DNA of 64,000 bases from the NCBI RefSeq assembly GCF_023169885.1, contig NZ_AP025516.1, positions 4,071,501-4,135,500 on the forward strand. Direction: 5' to 3'. Shown piece by piece: positions 15,760 through 24,691 of this stretch. The notes under the pieces were generated by a model. The model did no database searches. It was not told the origin of the DNA and saw nothing but the letters and a program-made list of their open reading frames with translations. Position 1 is the first letter of the stretch, and every line of letters starts with the position of its first letter. This DNA comes from Desulfofustis limnaeus. Lineage in GTDB: Bacteria > Desulfobacterota > Desulfobulbia > Desulfobulbales > Desulfocapsaceae. Position numbers and translations under genes: made by a program.

Positions 15760-17040
15760 ATGGAAGTGAAGATTCTCAGTGCCCGGTTCGATATCGACAA
15801 TGCGCACCGAATCGATGTGGCCAGAACCCATGGCGCCTACCGGGCCCTGGATAAACTCTTTGCCATGGCCCCGGCCGAGGTTATCGAGGAGGTCAAGGCG
15901 AGCGGTTTGCGCGGCCGCGGCGGAGCCGGTTTTCCGACCGGTATGAAGTGGGGGTTCCTGCCCAAAGATACCGGTAAACCGGTATACCTGGCAGTCAATT
16001 CCGACGAGTCTGAGCCGGCCACCTTCAAGGATCGCTATATCCTGGTGCGTGATCCACACGCACTCATCGAGGGCATCATCATCTGCTGCTGGGCCATTGG
16101 CTGCCACGATTGTTATATCTATATCCGTGGCGAGTATACCAGCCAGGTCAAGATTCTCCAGGCGGCCATCGACGAGGCCTATGGTGCCGGTTATCTCGGG
16201 GCCCGGGTGGCGGGCCGTGATTTTCGGCTTGATGTGACGGTGCATCGAGGCGCCGGTGCCTATGTCTGCGGTGAGGAGACGGCCTTGTTGGAATCCATCG
16301 AGGGAAAGAAGGGACAGCCGCGCAGTAAGCCCCCCTTTCCGGCGGTGGTCGGCCTGTTCGGCTGCCCGACCATCATCAACAATGTGCAATCCATAGCCTC
16401 GTTGCCGTACATCATCGCTAATGGCGCTGCGGCCTATCGGGCCTATGGTACGGAAAAGAGCTGTGGTACCCATCTGTTCGGTATCTCCGGCCATGTGGAA
16501 CGGCCGGGTATGTACGAACTACCGCTCGGCCTGCCGCTCCTCGAGGTCTTGGAGAACGTGGCCGGCGGCGTCTGGAAGGGGCGGAAACTCAAAGGGGTGA
16601 TCCCCGGCGGCAGTTCGACCCCGGTATTGACCCCCGCCGAGGCGGCCACCGTGACGCTGGATTATGAATCGATGGCTGCGCACAAGACCATGTTCGGCTC
16701 CGGCGGGATTGTTGTCCTTGACGAGACGGTTGACATGGTACGACTGGTGGAGAATCTGATCGCCTTCTACCATCACGAGTCGTGCGGCCAGTGCACGCCC
16801 TGTCGGGAAGGGCTTGGCTGGATGTTGAAAATCGTTCGGAAGTTACTGGCTGGCGAAGGAACGGTGGCCGATATCGATCTGTTGCGTGAGCTGTGCGACA
16901 ATATCGAAATGAAGACGGTCTGCGTGCTTTCGGCGGCGTGCACCATGCCGGTGCGTAGCTATCTGGAAAAATTCCGGGATGAGTTCGAGGCCTACGCCCT
17001 TGACGGCGGCTCGCCGCAACCCGAACAGCGTGAGGGATAG
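15760..17040 (+). CDS. nuoF: NADH-quinone oxidoreductase subunit F
   Basis: A 426-residue flavoprotein that binds NADH, FMN and cluster N3. GLRGRGGAGFPTGMKW near residue 50 is the NADH-binding glycine-rich loop; NSDESEPATFKDR near 85 and GAGAYVCGEETALLES near 165 form the FMN site. ESCGQCTPCREG near 345 plus a later Cys (SAACTMPV) ligate [4Fe-4S] N3. The N-terminal thioredoxin-like region of some homologues is absent, and length is normal for the short form. Confidence 0.96.
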   Translation: MEVKILSARFDIDNAHRIDVARTHGAYRALDKLFAMAPAEVIEEVKASGLRGRGGAGFPTGMKWGFLPKDTGKPVYLAVNSDESEPATFKDRYILVRDPHALIEGIIICCWAIGCHDCYIYIRGEYTSQVKILQAAIDEAYGAGYLGARVAGRDFRLDVTVHRGAGAYVCGEETALLESIEGKKGQPRSKPPFPAVVGLFGCPTIINNVQSIASLPYIIANGAAAYRAYGTEKSCGTHLFGISGHVERPGMYELPLGLPLLEVLENVAGGVWKGRKLKGVIPGGSSTPVLTPAEAATVTLDYESMAAHKTMFGSGGIVVLDETVDMVRLVENLIAFYHHESCGQCTPCREGLGWMLKIVRKLLAGEGTVADIDLLRELCDNIEMKTVCVLSAACTMPVRSYLEKFRDEFEAYALDGGSPQPEQREG

Positions 17041-17048
17041 GACAGACC

Positions 17049-18611
17049 ATGGCGGAAACGGTGAAACTCTTTGTCAACGGCCGAGAAGTCGAGGTCGAAG
17101 CGGGCAAAAACCTGATCGACGCCCTGCGGGTGGTGGGCATCGAGATCCCGCACTTCTGTTATCACCCGGCTCTGGGGGCCGACGGCAATTGCCGGATGTG
17201 CCTGGTCGGCATCGAAGATGGCCGGCCGCCCCTGGTGCCCGCTTGCAAGACTCCGGCCCAACCGGGCATGAAGGTGCTGCTCGACGACCAGAAGATCAGA
17301 AAGATCCAGCGCGACATCATGGAACTGGAGTTGATCAATCACCCGGTCGATTGCCCGGTCTGCGATCAGGCCGGTGAATGCAGGCTGCAGGACTATTACA
17401 TGGAGTATGACCTGCAGGACAGCCGCATGCGGGTACCCCAGGTGACCAAGGGGAAGCGGATGGATTTCGGCTGCGGCGTCGTCCATGATCAGGAGCGCTG
17501 TGTGCTTTGCGCTCGCTGCGTGCGGTTTACTCGGCAGATCACCAAGACCGGCGAGCTGGGTATCGTCAATCGCAGCGACCAGGCACGGGTCACGATTTTT
17601 CCGGGACGACCGCTGAACAATCGCTATGCCCTGAATATCGTCGACATCTGTCCAGTGGGGGCGATGACCAGCAGAGATTTCCGCTTCAAACAGCGCGTCT
17701 GGTTCCTGCAGAAGGATGAGGGCATCTGTCACGGCTGCAGTACCGGTTGTGCCATTTATATCGATCACCATCGGGAGAAGAACGGCGACGATGTGATCTA
17801 CCGCTACCGGGCACGCACCAATATGCAGGTCAACGGTTATTTCATCTGCGATGCCGGCCGGCTCAGCTACAAACGGGAAAACGAGAACCGTCAGGACCTG
17901 ACCTTGGTGGATGGCGTCGTGGTGGACTTCGAACAGGGGATCGCTGCGGCCCTGGAAAAAATGAACAAGGCCCGCCGACCCCTGCTGCTTGTCTCTCCCG
18001 ACGCTACCCTGGAGCAGATGTGGGCGATCAAGCGGATCGCCACGTTCTATGGGGCGACCTTGTCCGGCTATAGCGACGCCTACCGGATCGATGACGATGG
18101 TGATGACTTCCTGATCAGCGACGATAAGGCGGCTAACCGGTACAGCCTTGAGCTGCTCGAGATCGACCGTGATCGTGAATCGTTTCAGGCGGCCCTGGCT
18201 CACGCCGATCTGCTGGTCAATTTCGACAACGACCTGTTCTTCTCCCCGATCAATGAATCGTTGCAGCGCTTGCTCGGGGAACAGGACCGGATCAGTGTCT
18301 GCAGCCATCAGCTGCCGGTTTTCTCCGGTTCTTCGGTGATCCTGCCTTGCGCTTCCCCAAGCGAATATGGCGGTTCGATCATCAATCGTCACGGGGTGTT
18401 GCAGCGCTTTCGTCGGGCCGTACGGCGCAATGCGGATCCGCGGGATATCCTGGAAATCACCCATCTGCTTGGCGGTGCCATCAGCTCCGCCGAGCGTGCC
18501 TGGCCGGGGATCCGGCAATCGGTGCCGGTCCTGCGGTCGGTCGAACCGGAACAGATTCCGGTTGAAGGGTTACTTCTGAACAACAGCGAGGAGCGCGATG
18601 TCGGGCCTTGA
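17049..18611 (+). CDS. nuoG: NADH-quinone oxidoreductase subunit G, short form
   Basis: The 520-residue subunit has the N-terminal [2Fe-2S] domain (CYHPALGADGNCRMC near 38-52), the His-containing N5 motif HPVDCPVCDQAGEC (near 98-111), a CVLCARC...CPVGAM [4Fe-4S] region (near 150-205), and a CHGCSTGC set with a later Cys that could bind cluster N7. The molybdopterin-oxidoreductase-like domain is present only in part: many NuoG proteins run to 680-900 residues. The frame is clean and the end overlaps nuoH by 14 bases, so it is a genuine short form and not a truncation by mutation. Confidence 0.93.
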   Translation: MAETVKLFVNGREVEVEAGKNLIDALRVVGIEIPHFCYHPALGADGNCRMCLVGIEDGRPPLVPACKTPAQPGMKVLLDDQKIRKIQRDIMELELINHPVDCPVCDQAGECRLQDYYMEYDLQDSRMRVPQVTKGKRMDFGCGVVHDQERCVLCARCVRFTRQITKTGELGIVNRSDQARVTIFPGRPLNNRYALNIVDICPVGAMTSRDFRFKQRVWFLQKDEGICHGCSTGCAIYIDHHREKNGDDVIYRYRARTNMQVNGYFICDAGRLSYKRENENRQDLTLVDGVVVDFEQGIAAALEKMNKARRPLLLVSPDATLEQMWAIKRIATFYGATLSGYSDAYRIDDDGDDFLISDDKAANRYSLELLEIDRDRESFQAALAHADLLVNFDNDLFFSPINESLQRLLGEQDRISVCSHQLPVFSGSSVILPCASPSEYGGSIINRHGVLQRFRRAVRRNADPRDILEITHLLGGAISSAERAWPGIRQSVPVLRSVEPEQIPVEGLLLNNSEERDVGP

Positions 18612-19884
18612 TCTGATCATGATCCTCTTGCGGATCGCCTTTGGCGTGTTGGTACCGCTCAGTTTTGTGGCCGTCCTGGTCTGGATGGAGCGGCGTGGTG
18701 CCGCCTATTTTCAGGACCGGTCCGGACCGAACCGCTGCAACATCGGCGGCTTCAGGGCCGGCGGCTTGATCCAGAACCTGGCCGATGCGATCAAGCTGGT
18801 GTTCAAGGAAGACGTGGTACCGGGGCACATCCGTCACAAATTCTATTTCATCCTGGGCCCGATGCTCGTCTTCATCACGGCGTTGCTCTGTTTTGCCGTC
18901 ATCCCTTTTGCCGATGGCCTGGTGCTCGCCGGTCACACCTATGTGATGCAGGCTATTCCCACCGATATCGGGATCCTCTGGTTCCTGGCCATCGTCGGTT
19001 TCGGCGTCTACGGCATTATCCTGGCCGGCTGGTCATCCCACAACAAATACGGCATCCTCGGTGGGCTGAGGGCCGCCGCCCAGGTTATCAGTTACGAAAT
19101 CCCCATGGGGCTGGCCCTGGTCAGCCTGCTTGCCGTCTATGGAACCGTCAATCTCTCCGAGATGGCGCAGTTTCAAGGCCGTTTACTGTTCGGCTTCATC
19201 CCCATGTGGGGGGTGGTTCTGCAGCCGCTCGGGGTGGTCATCTTCATCGTCGCCGCCTTCGCCGAGACCAACCGGACGCCGTTCGATCTGGCCGAGGGTG
19301 AGAGCGAGATCGTTGCCGGCTATCACGTGGAGTATTCATCGATGAAATTCGCCCTCTTTTTCATGGGCGAGTACGTGGCGATGTTCGTCTCCAGCGCCCT
19401 GATCGTCACCCTTTACTTCGGCAGCTATCAGATACCCTGGTTCAATACCGAGACGCTGCTTGCCCAGGCCGGGCCGGTGGCGGTCGCGTTGCTGATCGGG
19501 GTGCCGGTACTGGGCTACTTTTTCGGCGGCTGGATCAAGAAGAACAACAGCAGCCACTACCGCCGCACCAACGACCACCGGATCCGCGAGACGAAAGTCT
19601 ACATCGCGTTGCTCTGGACCCTGGTGGTGGTCCTGGAATTGGTGCTGCTCGGCTATCTGATCTTCGCCGCCGGCGGGGTGGCCGACCGTATTCTGGTGGT
19701 CCTGCTGCAGATCGGCAGCTTCCTGCTGAAGACCTTTCTCATGTGCTTTGTCTATGTCTGGGTCAGGTGGACCTTGCCGCGATTCCGCTACGATCAGCTG
19801 CAGAAAATCGGCTGGGAAAAGCTGTTGCCGCTGTCCCTGTTGAATATCTTTATCACCAGTGCGGTCATTGTCGCGTTTGGTTAG
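18598..19884 (+). CDS. nuoH: NADH-quinone oxidoreductase subunit H with a two-helix insertion
   Basis: The membrane subunit that forms the quinone tunnel. Family motifs are ERRGAAYFQDRSGPNR near 31-46, LADAIKLVFKED near 61-72, FAETNRTPFDLAEGESEIVAG near 221-241 and the C-terminal TLPRFRYDQLQKIGWEKLLPLSLLN near 392-416. The protein is 428 residues against the usual 320-350. The extra residues lie at about 285-370, between the usual penultimate helices. They contain two hydrophobic segments separated by a basic loop (GWIKKNNSSHYRR). Confidence 0.94.
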   Translation: MSGLDLIMILLRIAFGVLVPLSFVAVLVWMERRGAAYFQDRSGPNRCNIGGFRAGGLIQNLADAIKLVFKEDVVPGHIRHKFYFILGPMLVFITALLCFAVIPFADGLVLAGHTYVMQAIPTDIGILWFLAIVGFGVYGIILAGWSSHNKYGILGGLRAAAQVISYEIPMGLALVSLLAVYGTVNLSEMAQFQGRLLFGFIPMWGVVLQPLGVVIFIVAAFAETNRTPFDLAEGESEIVAGYHVEYSSMKFALFFMGEYVAMFVSSALIVTLYFGSYQIPWFNTETLLAQAGPVAVALLIGVPVLGYFFGGWIKKNNSSHYRRTNDHRIRETKVYIALLWTLVVVLELVLLGYLIFAAGGVADRILVVLLQIGSFLLKTFLMCFVYVWVRWTLPRFRYDQLQKIGWEKLLPLSLLNIFITSAVIVAFG

Positions 19885-19895
19885 GAGGTTGGTTC

Positions 19896-20420
19896 ATGGG
19901 CGCAAAAGTACGGGTTATAGAGCGAAAGGGCCGGACCTTTCTTGAACAGCTCTATCTGCTCGAGGTGTTCAAAGGGATGACCGTCACGCTTGGTCATTTC
20001 TTTCGCAATCTCCTCGACAATTCCCGACTCTACGTCCGGCATTACCCGGAAGTGCAACCGGATATCCCGGCGCGCTGGCGGGGACGGCACCGCCTGACCC
20101 GGCACCAGGACGGTACGGTCAAATGTGTCGCCTGTTTCATGTGTCAGACCAACTGCCCCTCCAATTGTATCAGGATCGAGGCCGGGGAACGGTTTGACGG
20201 CAGGTCGGAGAAAATGCCGGTGCGCTTCGAAATTGATCTGCTGGAATGCATCTATTGTGGTTATTGCGTCGAGGCTTGCCCAATGGACGCCATCAGGATG
20301 GATACCGGGATATTTTCGGTCAACAGCAATGATCGCCAATCGTTGCTGATTGGGTTGGAGCAGTTGCTCGAGACACCGGGAGCCTACGACGAGGAGATCT
20401 ATCAGAAGGGGGCACGCTAA
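19896..20420 (+). CDS. nuoI: NADH-quinone oxidoreductase subunit I
   Basis: A 174-residue 8Fe ferredoxin-like subunit with clusters N6a and N6b. The ligands are CVACFMCQTNCPSNC near 70-84 and CIYCGYCVEACPMDAI near 115-130. The ATG at 19896 has a perfect AGGAGG at 19883-19888; longer frames upstream run through nuoH and are not used. Family features such as YPEVQPDIPARWRGRH are in place. Confidence 0.95.
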   Translation: MGAKVRVIERKGRTFLEQLYLLEVFKGMTVTLGHFFRNLLDNSRLYVRHYPEVQPDIPARWRGRHRLTRHQDGTVKCVACFMCQTNCPSNCIRIEAGERFDGRSEKMPVRFEIDLLECIYCGYCVEACPMDAIRMDTGIFSVNSNDRQSLLIGLEQLLETPGAYDEEIYQKGAR

Positions 20421-20424
20421 GCAG

Positions 20425-20925
20425 ATGATCGCCACATACCTTTTTTTCGGCTTGGCCCTGCTGGCGGTACTGGGATCGCTGGGCCTGATTTTGTTCCGCC
20501 ATCCGATGAACGGCGCCATGAGTTTCGTGGTGACACTGATTGCCCTGGCCGGCTTGTATGCCCTGTTGTCGGCCAAGCTGATTTTCGCCATTCAGCTCAT
20601 CGTGTATGCCGGCGCCATCATGTCTTTGATTCTATTCATCATCATGTTTCTCAACATCCAGGAAAAAGACCTGCCGGTCGATACCGGTCGATGGTTCTAT
20701 CTGGCCGGCGGCATCGTCGTTCTGGCACCGGTGGCCGGGTTGTTGCTCAAAATTGTCCAGACCTTGCCGGAACAGCAGGCCGCAGTCCCCGCTGCCGGCT
20801 TCGGAGAAGTCCGTGAAGTGGGCAAGGTCTTGTTCCAGCAGTGGTTGCTGCCGTTTGAAATCGTGTCGATCCTGTTGCTGGTGGCCTTGGTCGGAGCCGT
20901 GGTCCTGGCCGGGAAGAGGGGGTGA
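20425..20925 (+). CDS. nuoJ: NADH-quinone oxidoreductase subunit J
   Basis: A 166-residue protein of five membrane helices. [18 protein letters not shown] and [24 protein letters not shown] are the conserved helices 2-3, the latter containing the pi-bulge helix found in NuoJ. The ATG lies four bases after the nuoI stop. Confidence 0.94.
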   Translation: MIATYLFFGLALLAVLGSLGLILFRHPMNGAMSFVVTLIALAGLYALLSAKLIFAIQLIVYAGAIMSLILFIIMFLNIQEKDLPVDTGRWFYLAGGIVVLAPVAGLLLKIVQTLPEQQAAVPAAGFGEVREVGKVLFQQWLLPFEIVSILLLVALVGAVVLAGKRG

Positions 20926-20929
20926 ACCG

Positions 20930-21226
20930 GTGATCGAACACTATCTGTCGCTTAGCATCGTACTGTTCTGCCTTGGTGTGCTCGGTGTTATTTCCCGCCG
21001 TAACGTCTTCGTTGTCTTCATGTCCATCGAACTCATGCTCAATGCTGCCAACCTCGGTTTCGTGGCGGTGGCGCGTTTGCACCAGAGCATGGACGGACAC
21101 GTTCTGGCCCTGCTGGTCATGGCGGTGGCTGCCGCTGAGGCGGCGCTGGCGCTGGCGGTAGTGATTCTGCTGCACAAACACAAAGGCAATCTCGATACCA
21201 ATATCTTCAGCCTGCTGAAAGGGTGA
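20930..21226 (+). CDS. nuoK: NADH-quinone oxidoreductase subunit K
   Basis: A 98-residue three-helix antiporter-like subunit. The conserved acidic residues of the proton path are seen in [15 protein letters not shown] (Glu in helix 2) and [14 protein letters not shown] (Glu in helix 3). Translation begins at GTG 20930 behind AAGAGGGGG, just after the nuoJ stop. Confidence 0.94.
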   Translation: MIEHYLSLSIVLFCLGVLGVISRRNVFVVFMSIELMLNAANLGFVAVARLHQSMDGHVLALLVMAVAAAEAALALAVVILLHKHKGNLDTNIFSLLKG

Positions 21227-21230
21227 TCAG

Positions 21231-23147
21231 ATGGAAGGAAACCTCATATCCCTCGGCTTCATTCCTCTTCTGCCGCTGACCGGAGCACTGCTGCTCGGCT
21301 TGCTGCACCTGTCTGGTCGCCGGGGCCGGCGGTTCCCCGAACGGGTCTACGGTATCATCGGCTGCATCGGACCAATCCTCTCGTTTCTTCTCGCCCTCTC
21401 CGTGTTCTTCAGCTTGTCCTCGCTTCCGGCCGGGCAGCGGTTTCTCAGCCATCAGGTCTACACCTGGTTCAGTGTCGGAGATCTCAAGGTGAACATGGGT
21501 TTTCTCGCCGACCCGCTCAGTGTCTTGATGTTGCTGTTCGTCACTTTTGTCGGCTCACTCATCCACATCTACTCTATCGGCTATATGGCCGGCGACACGA
21601 GTTTCGGCAAATTTTTCTCCTATCTCAATCTCTTTCTCGGCAGCATGCTGATCCTGGTCCTCGGTGACGGGCCGTTGGTGCTGTTTGTCGGCTGGGAAGG
21701 CGTGGGACTGTGCTCGTACCTGTTGATCAGCTATTACTGCGATGATCGCAGCAATGTGGTTGCCGGCAACAAGGCCTTCATCGTCAATCGTATCGGCGAT
21801 TTCGGTTTCGTGCTGGGCTTGACCTTTCTTTTCTGGGCGATCGGTGCCGGCGGCTTTGATTACCTTTCTCTGCAGGCCAATGCTCATCTGTTGACGCCGA
21901 CGCTCGGCCTTGTCATCTGCCTGCTGCTTTTTGTCGGCGCCACCGGAAAATCGGCCCAGATCCCGCTCTATGTCTGGTTGCCCGATGCCATGGCCGGGCC
22001 GACGCCGGTTTCGGCCCTGATCCATGCGGCAACCATGGTTACTGCCGGTGTTTATATGGTCGCCCGGTTCAGTTTCCTCTACGCTCAGGTGGAAATCGCC
22101 GGTCTGGTGGTGGCCTGGGTCGGCATCATCACCGCGTTGATTGCCGCACTATTCGGGATGTTCCAGAATGACATCAAAAAGATCCTCGCCTATTCGACAG
22201 TCAGCCAACTCGGCTACATGTTTGTCGGGGTCGGGGTGGCTGCGTATTCGGCCGGCATCTTCCACGTCTTTACCCATGCCTTCTTCAAGGCGCTGCTCTT
22301 TCTCGGGGCTGGCTCGGTGATCATTGCCCTGCACCATCGCCAGGATATCTGGCAGATGGGTGGGTTGAAGCGTAAGCTGCCGATCACTTACTGGACCATG
22401 TTGATCGGTGCCCTGGCGCTCGCCGGATGTCCGCCGTTTGCCGGTTTTTTCAGCAAGGATGAAATCCTTTACGCGGCGCTCGCCTCCGGCCATACCGGGA
22501 TCTGGCTGCTTGGCGTACTGGTTGCCGGATTCACCGCCTATTATACCTTCCGTCTCATCTTCGTGGTCTTCCACGGAACACCCCGGGAACGGGAACCGTA
22601 TGACCACGCTCACGAGTCGCCGAAGGTGATGACCGTGCCCCTGCTGGTCCTGGCTGTCGGCGCGTTTTTTGCCGGTTTTCTCAATCTGCCGGCGCTGTTC
22701 GGTGGGCACCAGCAGGTCTCGCACTGGCTGGCTCCCTCTTTGACGGAAACGCACCCGCACGGTTCTTTGAGCACCGAACTTATGGCCATCGGTGCGAGTA
22801 TTTTGGCGTTTCTCATCGGTATCACCGTTGCCTACCGGAAATTCGCTGCCGGTGCTGAAAAACCGAGTTACCAGGGGTTCAGGAAGTTCGCCGAGCATAA
22901 ATTCTATGTGGATGAGTTTTACGACGCCGTGGTGGTGCGACCTTACCGCACTGCCGGACTGATGATCCATCGGTTGGCGGAGCCGTATCTGATTGATGGT
23001 GTGGTCCGTGGGGTTGCCTGGTTATACCGGATGGCAGGACTCGCCTTCAAGGTGCTGCAGGTGGGTTATGTCAGGGTCTATGCCGTCTATATGGTCATTG
23101 GATTGAGCATCATGAGTCTGCTGCTGTCCCAGTCACTGAACTTCTAA
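21231..23147 (+). CDS. nuoL: NADH-quinone oxidoreductase subunit L
   Basis: A 638-residue antiporter-like proton-pumping subunit with about 16 helices. Key features are LFVGWEGVGLCSYLLI with the proton-path Glu near residue 145, KSAQIPLYVWLPDAMAGPTPVSALIHAATMVTAG near 240-275 and YSTVSQLGYMFVG near 320. The C-terminal lateral helix and its final transmembrane anchor are present in the last 100 residues. Confidence 0.95.
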   Translation: MEGNLISLGFIPLLPLTGALLLGLLHLSGRRGRRFPERVYGIIGCIGPILSFLLALSVFFSLSSLPAGQRFLSHQVYTWFSVGDLKVNMGFLADPLSVLMLLFVTFVGSLIHIYSIGYMAGDTSFGKFFSYLNLFLGSMLILVLGDGPLVLFVGWEGVGLCSYLLISYYCDDRSNVVAGNKAFIVNRIGDFGFVLGLTFLFWAIGAGGFDYLSLQANAHLLTPTLGLVICLLLFVGATGKSAQIPLYVWLPDAMAGPTPVSALIHAATMVTAGVYMVARFSFLYAQVEIAGLVVAWVGIITALIAALFGMFQNDIKKILAYSTVSQLGYMFVGVGVAAYSAGIFHVFTHAFFKALLFLGAGSVIIALHHRQDIWQMGGLKRKLPITYWTMLIGALALAGCPPFAGFFSKDEILYAALASGHTGIWLLGVLVAGFTAYYTFRLIFVVFHGTPREREPYDHAHESPKVMTVPLLVLAVGAFFAGFLNLPALFGGHQQVSHWLAPSLTETHPHGSLSTELMAIGASILAFLIGITVAYRKFAAGAEKPSYQGFRKFAEHKFYVDEFYDAVVVRPYRTAGLMIHRLAEPYLIDGVVRGVAWLYRMAGLAFKVLQVGYVRVYAVYMVIGLSIMSLLLSQSLNF

Positions 23148-23157
23148 CGGGTGAATC

Positions 23158-24675
23158 ATGCTTGATAACATGTTGTCTGTCATGATCTTTCTGCCGATTC
23201 TCGGCGGCTTGACGATCCTGCTCCTGCCGTTCGGCAGGGACGCTGCTCGGGCGATCGGTCTGGCCGGCTCGGCAGTGGTGGCCCTGTTCAGCTTGAAGCT
23301 CTTTTTTTCCTTTGACCCTTCGGTGGTGTTGGCCTTTGTCGAGCAGCGGCCGCTGCTCGAGTCGTTCGGTATCAGCTATCACCTCGGTATCGACGGCATC
23401 AGCTTGCTGGTCCTGATGGCGGCGGGGCTGCTCTTCCCCCTCGTCTATCTGCTGTTTCGAACCAGGGACAAGGGTTATTACGGAAATCTGCTGCTCGTGC
23501 AGGGAGCCATGATCGGTGCGGTATGCGCTGCCGACATGGTGTTGTTCTACGTCTTCTGGGAGATCATGCTACTGCCTATGTTCTTCATGATCGGCCTTTA
23601 CGGCGGACCCAGGCGGCTGCCGGCAACCATCAAGATCACCATTTACACCATAACCGGATCTCTGCTGATGCTGGCCTCCATTGTCTATCTCGGCCTGGCG
23701 CACCACGCTCAGACCGGTCAGTGGAGTTTTGCCATGGCTGCCTTGACCGAGCTTTCTTTGAGCGGACCGGGTGCCACGCTGGCCTTTTTCGGGTTCATGG
23801 CGGCCTTTGCCATCAAGATCCCGCTCTTCCCTTTTCATACCTGGCTGCCCGACGCATACACCGAGGCGCCCGCCGCCACCACCTTCGTGCTTTCGGCGAT
23901 CATGGCCAAAATCGGGGTGTACGGGGTTATCCGTTTTGTGTTGCCGGTCTTCGACGAGAGCCTGGTCCGCTATGCGTTACTGTTCAGCTGGGCCGGTGTC
24001 ATCTCCATGCTCTATTGCGGTTTGGCGGCATTGGCTCAGAATGATTTCAAACGGTTGCTGGCGTTTTCCTCCGCCTCGCACATGGGGATTATCGCTCTGG
24101 GCGTCTTCTGCCTCAATCTCCAGGCCTTGACCGGGACCCTTTATCAGATCGTCGCCCATGCCACCAGCACCGGATTGCTTTTCTTGCTGCTCGGTTTGGT
24201 CGAAGAACAGAGTGAGTCCCGACAGATTGATTCGTTCGGGGGGATGGCCTCTCGGGCCCCGATTCTGGCGGTCTTTTTCGCCGTAGCCATGCTCGCCTCG
24301 GTCGGCCTGCCCGGGACCAGCGGTTTCATCGGCGAGTTTCTGATTATTCTCGGCGCCATCAAGTTCAACGTGGTGATTGGGGTGCTGGCGGCGACCACGC
24401 TCGTGGTCGGGGTCTGTTATATGCTCTGGCTGTTCCAGCGGCTCTTCTTCCAGAAACCGGGGAAGAGCACTGATCGTTGTCGTGAACTCTCCTTGGTCGA
24501 AGCGGCGACGATCCTGCCGGTTATCGTCCTGATCATCGTCATGGGCGTGTATCCGCAACCGTTTCTCGACAGGATTATTCCCTCGGCCGAGCGGCAGATA
24601 GTAAAAGTAGTGTCCGAACGGGCGGCTGTGGCGGAACATGCGCCGGTAAGCAACCAGTTTCAGGAACAGAATTGA
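23158..24675 (+). CDS. nuoM: NADH-quinone oxidoreductase subunit M
   Basis: A 505-residue antiporter-like subunit. FYVFWEIMLLPMFFMIGLYGG near residue 125-145 carries the conserved Glu; FAIKIPLFPFHTWLPDAYTEAPAATT near 218-243 and FSSASHMGIIALGVF near 303-317 are NuoM-specific. The start has a GGGTGA stretch before the ATG. Confidence 0.95.
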   Translation: MLDNMLSVMIFLPILGGLTILLLPFGRDAARAIGLAGSAVVALFSLKLFFSFDPSVVLAFVEQRPLLESFGISYHLGIDGISLLVLMAAGLLFPLVYLLFRTRDKGYYGNLLLVQGAMIGAVCAADMVLFYVFWEIMLLPMFFMIGLYGGPRRLPATIKITIYTITGSLLMLASIVYLGLAHHAQTGQWSFAMAALTELSLSGPGATLAFFGFMAAFAIKIPLFPFHTWLPDAYTEAPAATTFVLSAIMAKIGVYGVIRFVLPVFDESLVRYALLFSWAGVISMLYCGLAALAQNDFKRLLAFSSASHMGIIALGVFCLNLQALTGTLYQIVAHATSTGLLFLLLGLVEEQSESRQIDSFGGMASRAPILAVFFAVAMLASVGLPGTSGFIGEFLIILGAIKFNVVIGVLAATTLVVGVCYMLWLFQRLFFQKPGKSTDRCRELSLVEAATILPVIVLIIVMGVYPQPFLDRIIPSAERQIVKVVSERAAVAEHAPVSNQFQEQN

Positions 24676-24691
24676 TTTCGGGGGAGCAGCA

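Noticed and set aside
17049-18611. NuoG truncated by frameshift
   Set aside because: The stop lies inside a clean overlap with nuoH, and the downstream DNA is fully used by NuoH.
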